Assembly: GCA_937886325.1 (NCBI GenBank)
Contig: CALABV010000188.1
Location: 1 to 51,788, forward strand
Direction of reading: 5' to 3'
Source: an uncultured Geobacter sp.
GTDB lineage: Bacteria; Desulfobacterota; Desulfuromonadia; Geobacterales; Geobacteraceae
Length of the DNA: 51,788 nt
In this document: positions 1-8,249 of the stretch, one piece after another
How the letters are laid out: each line of letters opens with the position of its first letter
Position numbering within the stretch: the stretch's first letter is position 1
Notes under the pieces: model-generated
What the model saw: the letters and a program-made list of their open reading frames with translations, nothing else
The model's database searches: none
Told to the model about the DNA's origin: nothing
Made by a program: the position numbers and the translations under genes

Positions 1-207
1 ATTTATTAAATTAGTTAGAATAAATATCAGAACACTTTAACAGTGTCAATACTTCTAATTTTCAGATGAACACAGTTCAAATCCAAAAACTGCGGTTGGA
101 GACAAACGAGGGGAACGATCTCGGCCTGATTCATTTTCAAGTAAACCGGTTGCCCCGTACCACGTTTTAAGGGACAATAAATCAAATCAATTGAAAGGGG
201 TGCCTGT
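1..207. other. AT-rich leading intergenic region
   Basis: No supportable gene is seen here. The stretch is more AT-rich than the rest of the window and leads into the ribosome binding site (AAAGGGG, 7 bases before the ATG) of the secreted protein that follows. I could not pick out a convincing promoter. Confidence 0.4.
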
Positions 208-765
208 ATGCGAAAAATTCTTCTCTGTTGCGCGATTGTCTTCGGAATCACACCGTTGGCACACGCCTCGAACGTCGGCGTCAGCGTAGGCGTCAATATC
301 GGCGGTCCGGCGCCGGTATACGTCAATCCTCCCGTGGTCATCGAAAGGCCGCCGCTGTTCCTCCTTCCGCCCAGGCTGGGTTTCTATGTCGCCGCGGGAG
401 TCGGCTACGACATGTTTTACCTGGGCAACCGCTACTACCTGAATAACGGCAATATCTGGTATTCGTCCCCGTATTACAACGGCCCTTGGGTGACCGTGAG
501 TTACAACGCCATCCCCTACCAAATCAGGAGATATCCCATCAACCGGATTCATTACTACCGGGACGTCCATTACCGGAAATACCGCTATGAAAAAGACCGC
601 TACCACTACAAGCACTTCCAGCCGAAGTATCGTGACTACCGTCCCGCCAAGATTGAAAGGGGTCCTCACGGCGGACCTCCCCCCGGCCATGGCGGGTATC
701 CTCCCGGGCATGGGGGCAATCCTCCGGGTCACGGTGGAGGAGGACATGGGCGCGGTCCCCGGTGA
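208..765 (+). CDS. Secreted Tyr/Gly/Pro/His-rich protein of unknown function
   Basis: A 185-residue protein with a clear signal peptide (residues 1-20, hydrophobic core, cleavage after AHA), so it is exported. The mature part has a proline-rich segment, then a Tyr/Arg/His-rich stretch (about residues 110-150), and ends in degenerate PPGHGG repeats (about 154-182). There are no cysteines in the mature chain and no enzymatic motif. Similar small, low-complexity envelope proteins occur in Desulfobacterota, but no function can be assigned. The ATG is preceded by AAAGGGG at good spacing. A strong hairpin follows the gene, so it is probably monocistronic. Confidence 0.7.
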   Translation: MRKILLCCAIVFGITPLAHASNVGVSVGVNIGGPAPVYVNPPVVIERPPLFLLPPRLGFYVAAGVGYDMFYLGNRYYLNNGNIWYSSPYYNGPWVTVSYNAIPYQIRRYPINRIHYYRDVHYRKYRYEKDRYHYKHFQPKYRDYRPAKIERGPHGGPPPGHGGYPPGHGGNPPGHGGGGHGRGPR

Positions 766-802
766 GCCTGAAAAGATCGCAACAAATCATTACAACTACA
801 GT

Positions 803-849
803 ACGACAGGAGGGGAGCGGATACGAGGAAACCGCTTCCCTCCTGTCGT
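803..849 (+). terminator. Long hairpin downstream of the secreted protein gene
   Basis: An 18-bp stem (803-820 with 832-849, one G-T pair) with an 11-base loop, starting 37 bases after the stop codon. Only TT follows the stem, so it may act as a weak terminator or as an mRNA 3' end stabiliser. Confidence 0.6.
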
Positions 850-914
850 TTAGGGCATCCGGTGGCAGGAGCCTTTTGAAAACATCAAAAAGGGCGGACC
901 CTCACCGTACCGCT

Positions 915-924
915 GTGCTATACT
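915..924 (+). promoter_or_regulatory. Possible extended -10 promoter of the R3H ATPase gene
   Basis: TGTGCTATACT contains the extended -10 form TGnTATACT (-10 hexamer at 919-924). There is no good -35 hexamer. It lies 45 bases before the ATG of the next gene and after the preceding hairpin. Confidence 0.35.
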
Positions 925-968
925 GAAGGTCTTTCTTCGTAACGGCACTTTTCCCAAGAGGAATCACA

Positions 969-2528
969 ATGACTACGAACCGCAAAAAGGCCGCGTCACC
1001 CGGTGACGACACCCATTTTCTCGTTGCGACCCTTCCCGGCGATCTTCAGGCGGCATTGAGAAGAATGCCCCTGGAACAATTGCTGGAAATCGTCATGGAC
1101 CTGGGACGCCTCCCTGAGGCGCGTTTCCCGGACAAGGTGGTGCGTCTGAGCGAAAATACCGTCACGCACGAAGAGGTGTCCCATGTATTGGCGCATGTCG
1201 GCGAATTCACCGACGACAACCGGGCCGGCATTGAACGCACCCTTCACCGCATCTCCGCCATCCGCAACCGTAAAGGGCAGGTTGTCGGTCTCACCCTTCG
1301 GGTGGGGCGGGCGATCTTCGGAACAATCGAACTGTTGCGCGATCTCATCGAAAGCGGCAAGAATCTGCTCATCCTGGGACGGCCGGGAGTCGGGAAAACG
1401 ACGAAACTTCGGGAAATGGCCCGCGTCCTGGCCGACGACTTTCAGAAACGGGTCATCGTAATCGATACGTCAAACGAGATTGCCGGTGACGGGGACATTC
1501 CACACCCGGGCATCGGCAGCGCCAGGAGAATGCAGGTCCCCCGGCCCGACCGCCAGCATGCCGTGATGATAGAGGCGGTGGAGAACCACATGCCGGAGGT
1601 GATTATCGTCGATGAGATCGGCACCGAGGCCGAAGCTGCCGCAGCGAGAACCATCGCCGAACGTGGCGTGCAACTGATTGGAACGGCCCACGGCAACACC
1701 CTGGAAAACCTGATAATGAACCCGATCCTTTCCGATCTGGTGGGAGGCGTGCAGACCGTTACGCTCGGCGATGACGAGGCGCGGCGACGGGGCACCACCA
1801 AAACGGTGAACGAACGAAAGGCGCCCCCCACATTCGACATCCTCGTGGAGATGTCGAGCCGCCACGAGGTGACAATTCACAAGGACACGGGGATTGCCGT
1901 GGACACCATCCTTCGTGGGTATCAGCCGGCCGGAGAGAAACGCACCATGACCGAAGACGGCGTCATCGAGGTGAAGACGGTACAGCCCGATGCGGCGCCG
2001 ACTCGCTCGAAGAGGCAAGATAGAACGTTACAGGAAAGTATCTCTCCGGTTCCCTCGGGAACGGTCCGCATCTATCCCCATGGAGTGAATCGGGAGCTTC
2101 TCGAACGCGCGGGACGCGACCTCGACCTCGATATCCGTATAGCTTCCCGCGCGGAATCCGCGGATTTCGTCTTCGCGTTGCGAACCCGTGCCGAAGACAT
2201 GGGCCTTCGGAAGATAGCCAGGCTGTCCGATGCACCGTTGCATTACATAAAGCGAAACACCACCGCCGAGATTCGAAGATTGCTGCAGAAGATATTCAAC
2301 CTTGTCCAGGGCGTGGATGAAGAAGAGGTGCGCGAAGCAGTCGAAGAAACGGAAGCTGCGGTCAGGATAGCCCTGGAAGAAGGGATCGAGGTTGCGCTGT
2401 CACCGCGTCGTCCATCATTGAGAAAGGTGCAGCATCGCTATATTTCGAGCCTCGGTCTCGTTGCCCAGAGCGTGGGCAGGGAACCGGATCGGCACCTTGT
2501 CATTTATCCGGTGGAAAAGGAATCGTGA
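969..2528 (+). CDS. R3H-domain AAA-type ATPase (Ycf45/SpoIIIAA-like)
   Basis: A 519-residue cytoplasmic ATPase. The P-loop GRPGVGKTT is at residues 137-145 and Walker B VIIVDEIG at 211-218, within a RecA-like core related to SpoIIIAA and the plastid Ycf45 proteins. The C terminus carries an R3H single-stranded nucleic-acid-binding segment with the signature RKVQH (Arg, three residues, His) about 35 residues from the end. Proteins of this architecture are widespread in cyanobacteria, Firmicutes and Desulfobacterota and are thought to bind nucleic acid, but their role is not established. The ATG follows AGAGGAA at good spacing. The gene stands alone, convergent with the creatininase-family gene. 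Confidence 0.8.
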   Translation: MTTNRKKAASPGDDTHFLVATLPGDLQAALRRMPLEQLLEIVMDLGRLPEARFPDKVVRLSENTVTHEEVSHVLAHVGEFTDDNRAGIERTLHRISAIRNRKGQVVGLTLRVGRAIFGTIELLRDLIESGKNLLILGRPGVGKTTKLREMARVLADDFQKRVIVIDTSNEIAGDGDIPHPGIGSARRMQVPRPDRQHAVMIEAVENHMPEVIIVDEIGTEAEAAAARTIAERGVQLIGTAHGNTLENLIMNPILSDLVGGVQTVTLGDDEARRRGTTKTVNERKAPPTFDILVEMSSRHEVTIHKDTGIAVDTILRGYQPAGEKRTMTEDGVIEVKTVQPDAAPTRSKRQDRTLQESISPVPSGTVRIYPHGVNRELLERAGRDLDLDIRIASRAESADFVFALRTRAEDMGLRKIARLSDAPLHYIKRNTTAEIRRLLQKIFNLVQGVDEEEVREAVEETEAAVRIALEEGIEVALSPRRPSLRKVQHRYISSLGLVAQSVGREPDRHLVIYPVEKES

Positions 2529-2642
2529 GACAGACGTGGAAGAACGCTCGCACCCTTTACGTCCGATAAGATATATTATGTCAAGTTGAATGACTCTGTC
2601 GCGGCACAAAGTCACGTCCAAAGAATCACCCAAGGAGACCCC

Positions 2643-3362
2643 TCACTCCTGGAACTGTTCGATGGCCTTTACGAATTGAACAAGCTTGTCAGCTACCAGT
2701 TCCTGTATTCGTTTTCCCTTGTCCGCTGAAGCCTTTTCCGGATCTCCCCACACGCCGTTTTTCCAGTATTTTCTCTTATCTCGGACCAGAATACCCTTGG
2801 GAAAGTTCGGGAACTCCCTCGTGCCGCAACCTTTCACGAGATGCGGATACAGGTACAGAATACGCGATGTCTCGATTTCCCCTGCATGGGCGTCACCCTC
2901 TGTTTCTATGAGACCTCTCCCTTCTTCATATGCGAGATCGTATTCGGTGATAACCGCTATCCTGGTGTCCTTGTGCTCAGAGAGCAACTCTTCCCCGGCA
3001 TCCAGGAGAGCCATTGTGTGTGTCCCGCCGGCATGTCCCGTGAGGATGATGAAGTTTCTCAACCCATTCCCATAGAAAGATCTGACAATGTCTTTCATGA
3101 GACATTTCAACGTTGACGTGGAAATCGAAACGGTTCCCGGATGGCAGGAGGTTGAACGGCAGCAACCGTAGTGAACGGGAGGAGCAATAAACAGAGGGAC
3201 ACGTTTCGCCGCCGCCTTCCCGACTTCGTACGCCTGGATAGTGTCGGTGGCAAGAGGCAGATGAAATCCGTGCTCTTCAACGGAACCGAAAGGAATCAGG
3301 ACGGTTTTTGTTCGCTTGAGTCCTTCCTCGAATTCTTTCATGGTCATTTCTTCAATAATCAT
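2643..3362 (-). CDS. Creatininase-family amidohydrolase
   Basis: A 239-residue member of the creatinine amidohydrolase family, which includes creatininase, the archaeal FAPy deformylase ArfB and mycofactocin MftE. The metal-binding motifs are intact: GSVEEHGFHLPLATD (residues 26-40, with Glu29, His31 and Asp40), LTGHAGGTH and DAHAGEIETS. The start was set at the ATG at 3362, which has GAGG just upstream and lies 7 bases after the queE stop; a longer upstream reading would run into queE. It is the last gene of queD-queE-creatininase. The location suggests it acts on a formamide or amide in GTP-derived pterin or deazapurine metabolism, but that is inference. Family confident; substrate unknown. 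Confidence 0.8.
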   Translation of the reverse strand: MIIEEMTMKEFEEGLKRTKTVLIPFGSVEEHGFHLPLATDTIQAYEVGKAAAKRVPLFIAPPVHYGCCRSTSCHPGTVSISTSTLKCLMKDIVRSFYGNGLRNFIILTGHAGGTHTMALLDAGEELLSEHKDTRIAVITEYDLAYEEGRGLIETEGDAHAGEIETSRILYLYPHLVKGCGTREFPNFPKGILVRDKRKYWKNGVWGDPEKASADKGKRIQELVADKLVQFVKAIEQFQE

Positions 3363-3369
3363 CCTGGCC

Positions 3370-4131
3370 TCACAGCATTCGCAGGAATTTGTGCGTCTGG
3401 GGGATGACGCGCACTTCATGAAGGCATCCCCCTGCGGTCTCCTGGAATTCGAGCAATTTTCGCGATGATATCGCTACCGCACCGGAGGTATCGGTCATTG
3501 GCTGAATAACCAGGGGGATTCTCCCGTCAACCGATAGAATCAGGTCACAGGTCCTGGCAATTTCAGAGAGTTGCGTTGCATTGCTAACGACGATTTTGAC
3601 AAATACATTCTTCCGGGAGGCAATGTGAAGAAATGACCGGTGTTGTTCCCACAGGTCCTCTGTTCCGGATGTCGAGGGCAGTTTTACGTCCATGGAGATG
3701 TGGTCCAATAAATCGATACAGTGTGATAGTTCCGAATAAAGTATGCCGTTTGTTTCAAGGTAGACAGGCAGGAGCCCGTGTAACAACGGAAGCAATTCCG
3801 ACAGGGTTGCGCAATGCAGGAGCGGTTCCCCTCCGGTCAGGCTGATGGAGTGATGCACGCCGGGATACCTGTCAACCCACCGTATAAGTACTTCCCGGAG
3901 AGTCCGGATGGTAATCGGATTTGCAATCCGCTTAAAATCTCTCCAGCCCGGAGTCTCCTCCATTTCGCAAAACTCAGGCGCCGGGGTACTGTGCGTTTCG
4001 CGGGTGTCACAGTAATCGCACGCCAGGTTACACCCGTGAAAACGAAGGAAAACCTGACGCAGACCCACAAGCATCCCCTCACCCTGGATGGATGAGAAAA
4101 CTTCAACCATATTTGCGCTTGTATTACTCAT
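3370..4131 (-). CDS. queE: 7-carboxy-7-deazaguanine synthase
   Basis: A radical SAM enzyme that converts 6-carboxy-tetrahydropterin to 7-carboxy-7-deazaguanine in queuosine biosynthesis. With the ATG at 4131 it has 253 residues. The N terminus has the family-typical VFSSIQGEG, then the cluster motif CNLACDYC (Cys34, Cys38, Cys41) and TGGEPLL for SAM binding. The ATG at 4131 overlaps the queD stop by 8 bases, indicating translational coupling. An alternative ATG at 4110 is possible, and the open frame upstream of 4131 lies inside queD and is ignored. QueC and QueF are not in the window. Confidence 0.9.
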   Translation of the reverse strand: MSNTSANMVEVFSSIQGEGMLVGLRQVFLRFHGCNLACDYCDTRETHSTPAPEFCEMEETPGWRDFKRIANPITIRTLREVLIRWVDRYPGVHHSISLTGGEPLLHCATLSELLPLLHGLLPVYLETNGILYSELSHCIDLLDHISMDVKLPSTSGTEDLWEQHRSFLHIASRKNVFVKIVVSNATQLSEIARTCDLILSVDGRIPLVIQPMTDTSGAVAISSRKLLEFQETAGGCLHEVRVIPQTHKFLRML

Positions 4132-4492
4132 AGTAGCTTGCGCACGCAACGTCGGACTCCCAGACGGTGATACAATCGACCTTGATGTTGTCGTTGTTGA
4201 GTCGTGCGGAAAGTTCCTGGAAGATGTATCGAGCGATATTTTCCGAGGAGGGTGACATGTCATAGAATGGTTCGAGTTCGTTGAGATATTTGTGATCCAG
4301 CGTCTTGAGGAGGGCTTTCGTCTCCTTCTTGAGTATCTTGAAGTCGATTCCGAGACCTGCCCGATCGAGTTCCTTGGCCGTTACCGAAACATCTACCTTC
4401 CAGTTATGTCCATGCAGGTTTTCGCATTCACCCTGGTAATTCTTGAGGTTGTGGGCTGAAGCAAATGATGTGCTGATTTTCAAACAATACAT
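4124..4492 (-). CDS. queD: 6-carboxy-5,6,7,8-tetrahydropterin synthase
   Basis: A 122-residue member of the 6-pyruvoyl-tetrahydropterin synthase family, making 6-carboxytetrahydropterin from dihydroneopterin triphosphate in the queuosine pathway. The zinc ligands His14, His27 and His29 (in AHN and LHGHNW), the catalytic Cys23 and the LDHKYLNE motif (Asp66, His67) are all present, and the length is normal. The ATG has GGAG 7-8 bases upstream. It is the first gene of queD-queE-creatininase and divergent from the lytic transglycosylase. I did not recognise a preQ1 riboswitch in its leader. Confidence 0.92.
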   Translation of the reverse strand: MYCLKISTSFASAHNLKNYQGECENLHGHNWKVDVSVTAKELDRAGLGIDFKILKKETKALLKTLDHKYLNELEPFYDMSPSSENIARYIFQELSARLNNDNIKVDCITVWESDVACASYYE

Positions 4493-4640
4493 ATCTTCTC
4501 CATATATGTTTCGCTATTCTTGCGTAATGTGGATGGATACTATCATGGAAGGAGATAAAATGTAAAACGGTGAACCGTCGGAACAATTTCTCGTGTTCCG
4601 AAAAGGGTATATTTCTGCGTTATTATTGATTCAATGTGTA

Positions 4641-4669
4641 TTGAAGTATTGCCTTTTTTGGTCTATAGT
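4641..4669 (+). promoter_or_regulatory. Sigma70-type promoter for the lytic transglycosylase-pgsA pair
   Basis: The -35 box TTGAAG (4641-4646) and -10 box TATAGT (4664-4669) are separated by 17 bases. Transcription would start near 4676, about 32 bases before the ATG at 4708. Confidence 0.6.
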
Positions 4670-4707
4670 CCGTCTTTATGGTTCGGTTCCGTGCTATGGA
4701 GGATTAT

Positions 4708-5331
4708 ATGCCCGATCGGCGAAACCGCATTGCGGTTCTTCTTTTCCATGTCTTTCTTCCCGTTTCGCTTCTCTTTCAGGCGCCATCAGCAGAAGCGGAT
4801 ATCTACAAATACGTCGACAACGAAGGCGTAGAGCATTATACCGACACTCCGACCAGCCGAAAATTCAAAATTTTCATGCGCGATTTGAAGAAGGACAAAA
4901 AACTCCGAACGAATTTCAAGTTTGCCGCGGCCTATAGAAATAAGGAGGAATTCGAGCCGATAATCAAATCCCTTGCATCAGAGTACGGAGTTGATATCAG
5001 CCTCGTAAAGGCGGTTATCCACGCGGAGTCGGGATATAATCCCAACGCTGTCTCCCCGAAAGGCGCGCAGGGGTTGATGCAGTTGATGCCCAGGACCGCT
5101 CAGGGCTTGAAGGTCTCCAATTCCTTTGACCCGAAAGAAAACATACGCGGAGGAGTCCGTTATCTGCGTTTTCTGCTGGACACCTTCAAGGGAGACGTAT
5201 CCCTGGCCCTTGCCGCATATAATGCCGGACTCAACAGGGTTTCTCAATACGGCGGCATACCCCCCTACCAGGAAACACGCAATTACGTGTCACGGGTATT
5301 GAGTTATCAGAAATCATATCAGAGCAACTAG
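4708..5331 (+). CDS. Secreted lytic murein transglycosylase (SLT domain, DUF4124 N terminus)
   Basis: A 207-residue exported peptidoglycan lytic transglycosylase. The signal peptide covers about residues 1-30 (cleavage after AEA). It is followed by a short DUF4124-like segment (IYKYVDNEGVEHYTD, about 32-46) and an SLT/Slt70-type catalytic domain (about 85-200). The catalytic Glu107 lies in HAESGYN, followed by GAQGLMQLMP and AAYNAG, all hallmarks of the family. The start at 4708 was chosen because GGAGG sits 6-7 bases upstream and the signal peptide then begins normally; an in-frame ATG at 4678 lacks this. The gene is 9 bases from pgsA and probably cotranscribed with it. Confidence 0.88.
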   Translation: MPDRRNRIAVLLFHVFLPVSLLFQAPSAEADIYKYVDNEGVEHYTDTPTSRKFKIFMRDLKKDKKLRTNFKFAAAYRNKEEFEPIIKSLASEYGVDISLVKAVIHAESGYNPNAVSPKGAQGLMQLMPRTAQGLKVSNSFDPKENIRGGVRYLRFLLDTFKGDVSLALAAYNAGLNRVSQYGGIPPYQETRNYVSRVLSYQKSYQSN

Positions 5332-5340
5332 GAATCCCTG

Positions 5341-5934
5341 ATGATTTTCAATAAAGTCAACCTTCTTCCTCACCTTCCGAATATTCTCACTCTCCTTCGA
5401 ATACTGCTTATCCCACCGATGGTGGTAATACTTTTATCCCCCTCAAAGTCCGCCGGCTTTCTCGCCGCGCTTCTTTTTGCCGTTGCCTCGTCAACCGACT
5501 GGCTTGATGGGTATCTTGCACGACGCATGCAGATAGTTACCACGTTGGGAAAGTTTCTCGACCCCATAGCGGACAAGTTGATGGTCATGGCCGCATTAAT
5601 CATGATCCTTCCCTTCGGGCGGGTCCCCGCCTGGATGGTTCTGGTCATTCTCGGCAGAGAGATAATCATAACGGGTCTGCGAAGCATTGCGTCTACGGAA
5701 GGGGTTGTGATTGCCGCAAGCAGGTTGGGAAAGTACAAGACCATTTTTCAGATAGTCGCGATTCTCGGCCTTCTTCTGCATTACGATTATCATTGGTTTT
5801 TCGGTATCCAGAAACCCTATCTGTATGCAAACATGCATAATGTCGGGATATTTTTTCTCTGGATAGCCACCATTATTACCATATGGTCGGGGATAGACTA
5901 TCTGATACGGTTTCTCAAAGTTCGCGGCCGATAG
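5341..5934 (+). CDS. pgsA: CDP-diacylglycerol--glycerol-3-phosphate 3-phosphatidyltransferase
   Basis: A 197-residue integral membrane enzyme of the CDP-alcohol phosphatidyltransferase family, making phosphatidylglycerol phosphate for anionic phospholipids. The complete family motif spans residues 56-78: Asp56, Gly57, Ala60, Arg61, Gly70, Asp74 and Asp78. Several hydrophobic helices are visible, including the LPNILTLLRILLIPP N terminus typical of PgsA. It follows the transglycosylase gene by 9 bases and is closed by an intrinsic terminator. Confidence 0.93.
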   Translation: MIFNKVNLLPHLPNILTLLRILLIPPMVVILLSPSKSAGFLAALLFAVASSTDWLDGYLARRMQIVTTLGKFLDPIADKLMVMAALIMILPFGRVPAWMVLVILGREIIITGLRSIASTEGVVIAASRLGKYKTIFQIVAILGLLLHYDYHWFFGIQKPYLYANMHNVGIFFLWIATIITIWSGIDYLIRFLKVRGR

Positions 5935-5953
5935 CAAAATATTCGTTTATGGG

Positions 5954-5996
5954 GTGGGAGAGCGGATGGAGTGCCGTTCTCCCACTTTTATTTTTT
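5954..5996 (+). terminator. Rho-independent terminator after pgsA
   Basis: A perfect 12-bp stem (5954-5965 with 5973-5984) with a 7-base loop, followed by TTTTATTTTTT. It lies 20 bases after the pgsA stop. Confidence 0.92.
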
Positions 5997-6068
5997 CGTT
6001 CTTTGCTCCGGACGTGCTCGTCCTGAAGTTTCAGGACTGGTGAGAAACCTGGAAAACTGTCAAAAAGA

Positions 6069-6098
6069 TTGACATTCACGAGGTGGGGGATCGATAAT
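6069..6098 (+). promoter_or_regulatory. Sigma70-type promoter for nadB
   Basis: A consensus -35 box TTGACA (6069-6074) and -10 box GATAAT (6093-6098), 18 bases apart. Transcription would start near 6105, about 38 bases before the nadB ATG. Confidence 0.65.
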
Positions 6099-6142
6099 CG
6101 GCTCGCTACCATGCGGAACGGAACCTTTTCTGGGGGAATTGT

Positions 6143-7738
6143 ATGCGGATAGATATTGATTTTCTTGTTATCGGGAGCGGCATAGCCGGCTTGTCGTACG
6201 CCCTGCAGGCAGCGAATCACGGCAAGGTTGCTCTTGTTACCAAAAAGGAGATTACCGAGTCGGCGACGAATTACGCCCAGGGAGGGATCGCTTCCGTATT
6301 TTCCGAAGAGGATACCTTCGATTCCCACACGGAAGACACCATGGTTGCCGGAGCGGGAATCTGTCATGAGGACGTCGTCAAGCTGGTGGTCGAGGAAGGA
6401 CCGGATGTTATCAAGACCCTTATCGAATGGGGTGTTCAGTTCACCACCCGTGGTGACTCCTATGATTTGACTCGTGAAGGAGGCCACAGCAAACGCCGGA
6501 TTTTTCATGCCGACGACCTTACCGGTCGTGAAATCGAAAGGGCTCTTGTTACCTCTGTTTTCGAGCATCCGAATATCGAGGTTTTCGAAAACCACACCGC
6601 CATCGATCTTATTACCGAATCGAAACTGCTGAAAAAAAATATTGAGCCGAATCGCTGTTTCGGAGCGTACGTCCTTGACAACGAGAAGAATATCGTCAAG
6701 ACATTCCCGGCGAAGATAACCCTCCTTGCGTCCGGCGGAGCCGGCAAGGTATATCTGTATACCTGCAACCCCGATGTTGCATCCGGAGACGGCGTTGCCA
6801 TGGCGTACCGGGCAGGCGCGCTGATTTCCAATATGGAGTTCATGCAGTTCCATCCCACGACGTTGTACCATCCTCAAGCGAAATCTTTCCTTATCTCCGA
6901 GTCTGTCAGGGGTGAAGGCGCCATTCTCCGCCGCCGCGACGGGACTCCTTTTATGGAAAAGTATCACAAACTCAAGGACCTTGCCCCTCGGGACATCGTT
7001 GCCAGGGCCATCGACAATGAGATGAAGACGTATGGCGACGACTGCGTCTACCTCGATATCACCCACAAGGACCCGGATTACGTCAAGAGCCGTTTTCCCA
7101 ATATATACCGGACCTGCCTGAAATTCGGCCTTGACATGACCAGGGAACCTCTGCCGGTGGTGCCGGCTGCTCACTATTTATGCGGAGGAGTTGCTTCCGA
7201 CCTGAACGGAGAAACCGACATACGGTGCCTCTACGCCATCGGAGAGGTGGCCTTTACGGGGCTTCACGGTGCGAACAGGCTTGCCAGCAACTCACTGCTC
7301 GAGGCCGCCGTATTTGCCGGGAGAGCGTACCGCCACAGTGTGGAACAATTAAAAAATTCATCGTTTGATTCTCCCGAAATTCCTGATTGGGATGCGGGTA
7401 CGGCCACTGATAGCGATGAGATGGTTGTCGTGTCCCAGAACTGGGATGAAGTACGGCGTTTCATGTGGAATTATGTAGGAATCGTCCGTTCCAACAAACG
7501 CCTTCAAAGGGCGTTGAACAGGATAGAGCTTATCAAGAAAGAGATAGCCGAATACTACTGGAACTTTATCATTACATCGGATCTCATCGAATTGCGCAAC
7601 ATCGCCACCGTTGCCGAATTGATCATACTCTGCGCCTTGCAGCGCAAGGAATCCCGAGGGCTTCACTATAACATCGATTACCCTGAAAGAGATGACGCCA
7701 GCTGGAAAAAGGATACTCACATTCGAAAGACGTTCTGA
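6143..7738 (+). CDS. nadB: L-aspartate oxidase
   Basis: A flavoprotein that oxidises L-aspartate to iminoaspartate, the first step of de novo NAD synthesis. In anaerobes fumarate is the likely electron acceptor. At 531 residues it has normal length. The FAD-binding VIGSGIAGLSYA is at residues 9-20, followed by NYAQGGIAS, the substrate-pocket QFHPTTLYHP, and GLHGANRLASNSLLEA near residue 375, plus the C-terminal helical domain of this family. GGGGGA precedes the ATG. It is the first gene of nadB-aroQ-DAHPS-domain. The NadA and NadC partners are not in the window. SdhA/FrdA is related, but the sequence order fits NadB. Confidence 0.93.
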   Translation: MRIDIDFLVIGSGIAGLSYALQAANHGKVALVTKKEITESATNYAQGGIASVFSEEDTFDSHTEDTMVAGAGICHEDVVKLVVEEGPDVIKTLIEWGVQFTTRGDSYDLTREGGHSKRRIFHADDLTGREIERALVTSVFEHPNIEVFENHTAIDLITESKLLKKNIEPNRCFGAYVLDNEKNIVKTFPAKITLLASGGAGKVYLYTCNPDVASGDGVAMAYRAGALISNMEFMQFHPTTLYHPQAKSFLISESVRGEGAILRRRDGTPFMEKYHKLKDLAPRDIVARAIDNEMKTYGDDCVYLDITHKDPDYVKSRFPNIYRTCLKFGLDMTREPLPVVPAAHYLCGGVASDLNGETDIRCLYAIGEVAFTGLHGANRLASNSLLEAAVFAGRAYRHSVEQLKNSSFDSPEIPDWDAGTATDSDEMVVVSQNWDEVRRFMWNYVGIVRSNKRLQRALNRIELIKKEIAEYYWNFIITSDLIELRNIATVAELIILCALQRKESRGLHYNIDYPERDDASWKKDTHIRKTF

Positions 7739-7744
7739 GGGCTT

Positions 7745-8017
7745 ATGACCATTGATGATTTGCGGGCGGAAATTGATCGCCTCGACAGTGAATTGTTGAA
7801 AATTTTCAACGAGAGGGCCGTCCTGGCCCTGCGGATCGGCGAACTGAAAAAAGAGTCGGGACTTCCCATCTTTGATCCAGGTCGGGAGAAAAAAATCTTT
7901 CAACGCATGAAAAACGACAACCCCGGCCCATTGGACGACCAGGCTATCGTCAGGCTGTTCGAGCGTGTGATCGACGAATCGAGACGCCTGGAAAGAATAA
8001 TGACCGGAAAGGAATAA
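7745..8017 (+). CDS. aroQ: Chorismate mutase, AroQ class, monofunctional
   Basis: A 90-residue all-helical chorismate mutase (chorismate to prephenate, for Phe/Tyr synthesis). All active-site residues known from the E. coli P-protein mutase domain are present with exact spacing: Arg7, Arg24, Lys35, Arg47 and Glu48. It starts 6 bases after the nadB stop. The C terminus is not fused to prephenate dehydratase. Together with the following small gene it makes a shikimate-pathway pair. Confidence 0.9.
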   Translation: MTIDDLRAEIDRLDSELLKIFNERAVLALRIGELKKESGLPIFDPGREKKIFQRMKNDNPGPLDDQAIVRLFERVIDESRRLERIMTGKE

Positions 8018-8039
8018 GAAAAAAACCGGAGGACGGAAG

Positions 8040-8249
8040 ATGCTGATTATCATGAAAAAAAGCGCCGACGAGACGGCGCTCGATCATATTAAGGAATATC
8101 TTATCATGAGGAACTTCGACATCCACCAGTCGACCGGCGCCAACCGAACGATTATCGGGGTCATCGGTGATACGGATACGCTCGATACCCGTGAACTGGA
8201 AAACATGCCGGGCATCCTGCAGGTGATACGAATTGCAAGGGAAGAGTAA
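8040..8249 (+). CDS. Stand-alone DAHP-synthase N-terminal (ferredoxin-like/ACT-like) domain
   Basis: A 69-residue protein matching the N-terminal ferredoxin-like regulatory domain of Thermotoga-type DAHP synthases. It starts LIIMKK, has the basic ANRTIIGVIGD strand near residues 40-50 and ends LENMPGILQVIRI. In those enzymes this domain carries Phe/Tyr feedback control and is fused to the catalytic KDO8PS-like barrel. Here a stop codon follows immediately and the next gene converges from the other strand, so the barrel is missing. GGAGG precedes the ATG. It lies 22 bases after aroQ. It is either a truncated relic or a separate regulatory subunit. Confidence 0.7.
   Translation: MLIIMKKSADETALDHIKEYLIMRNFDIHQSTGANRTIIGVIGDTDTLDTRELENMPGILQVIRIAREE

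Noticed and set aside
680..760. Repeated Gly/Pro/His codons considered as a repeat array.
   Set aside because: They are in frame, degenerate and part of the C-terminal repeat of the secreted protein, with no spacer pattern as in CRISPR.
4493..4640. A preQ1 riboswitch in front of queD.
   Set aside because: I could not trace a convincing preQ1 aptamer pseudoknot in the leader; an Infernal search would settle it.
5915..7174. A 419-codon open frame on the minus strand opposite nadB.
   Set aside because: It lies fully across nadB and the pgsA terminator, has no recognisable protein features and is a mirror of nadB codon usage.
8040..8249. Frameshifted full-length DAHP synthase.
   Set aside because: No catalytic barrel sequence follows in any frame; the next gene (memo) converges 5 bases later on the other strand.
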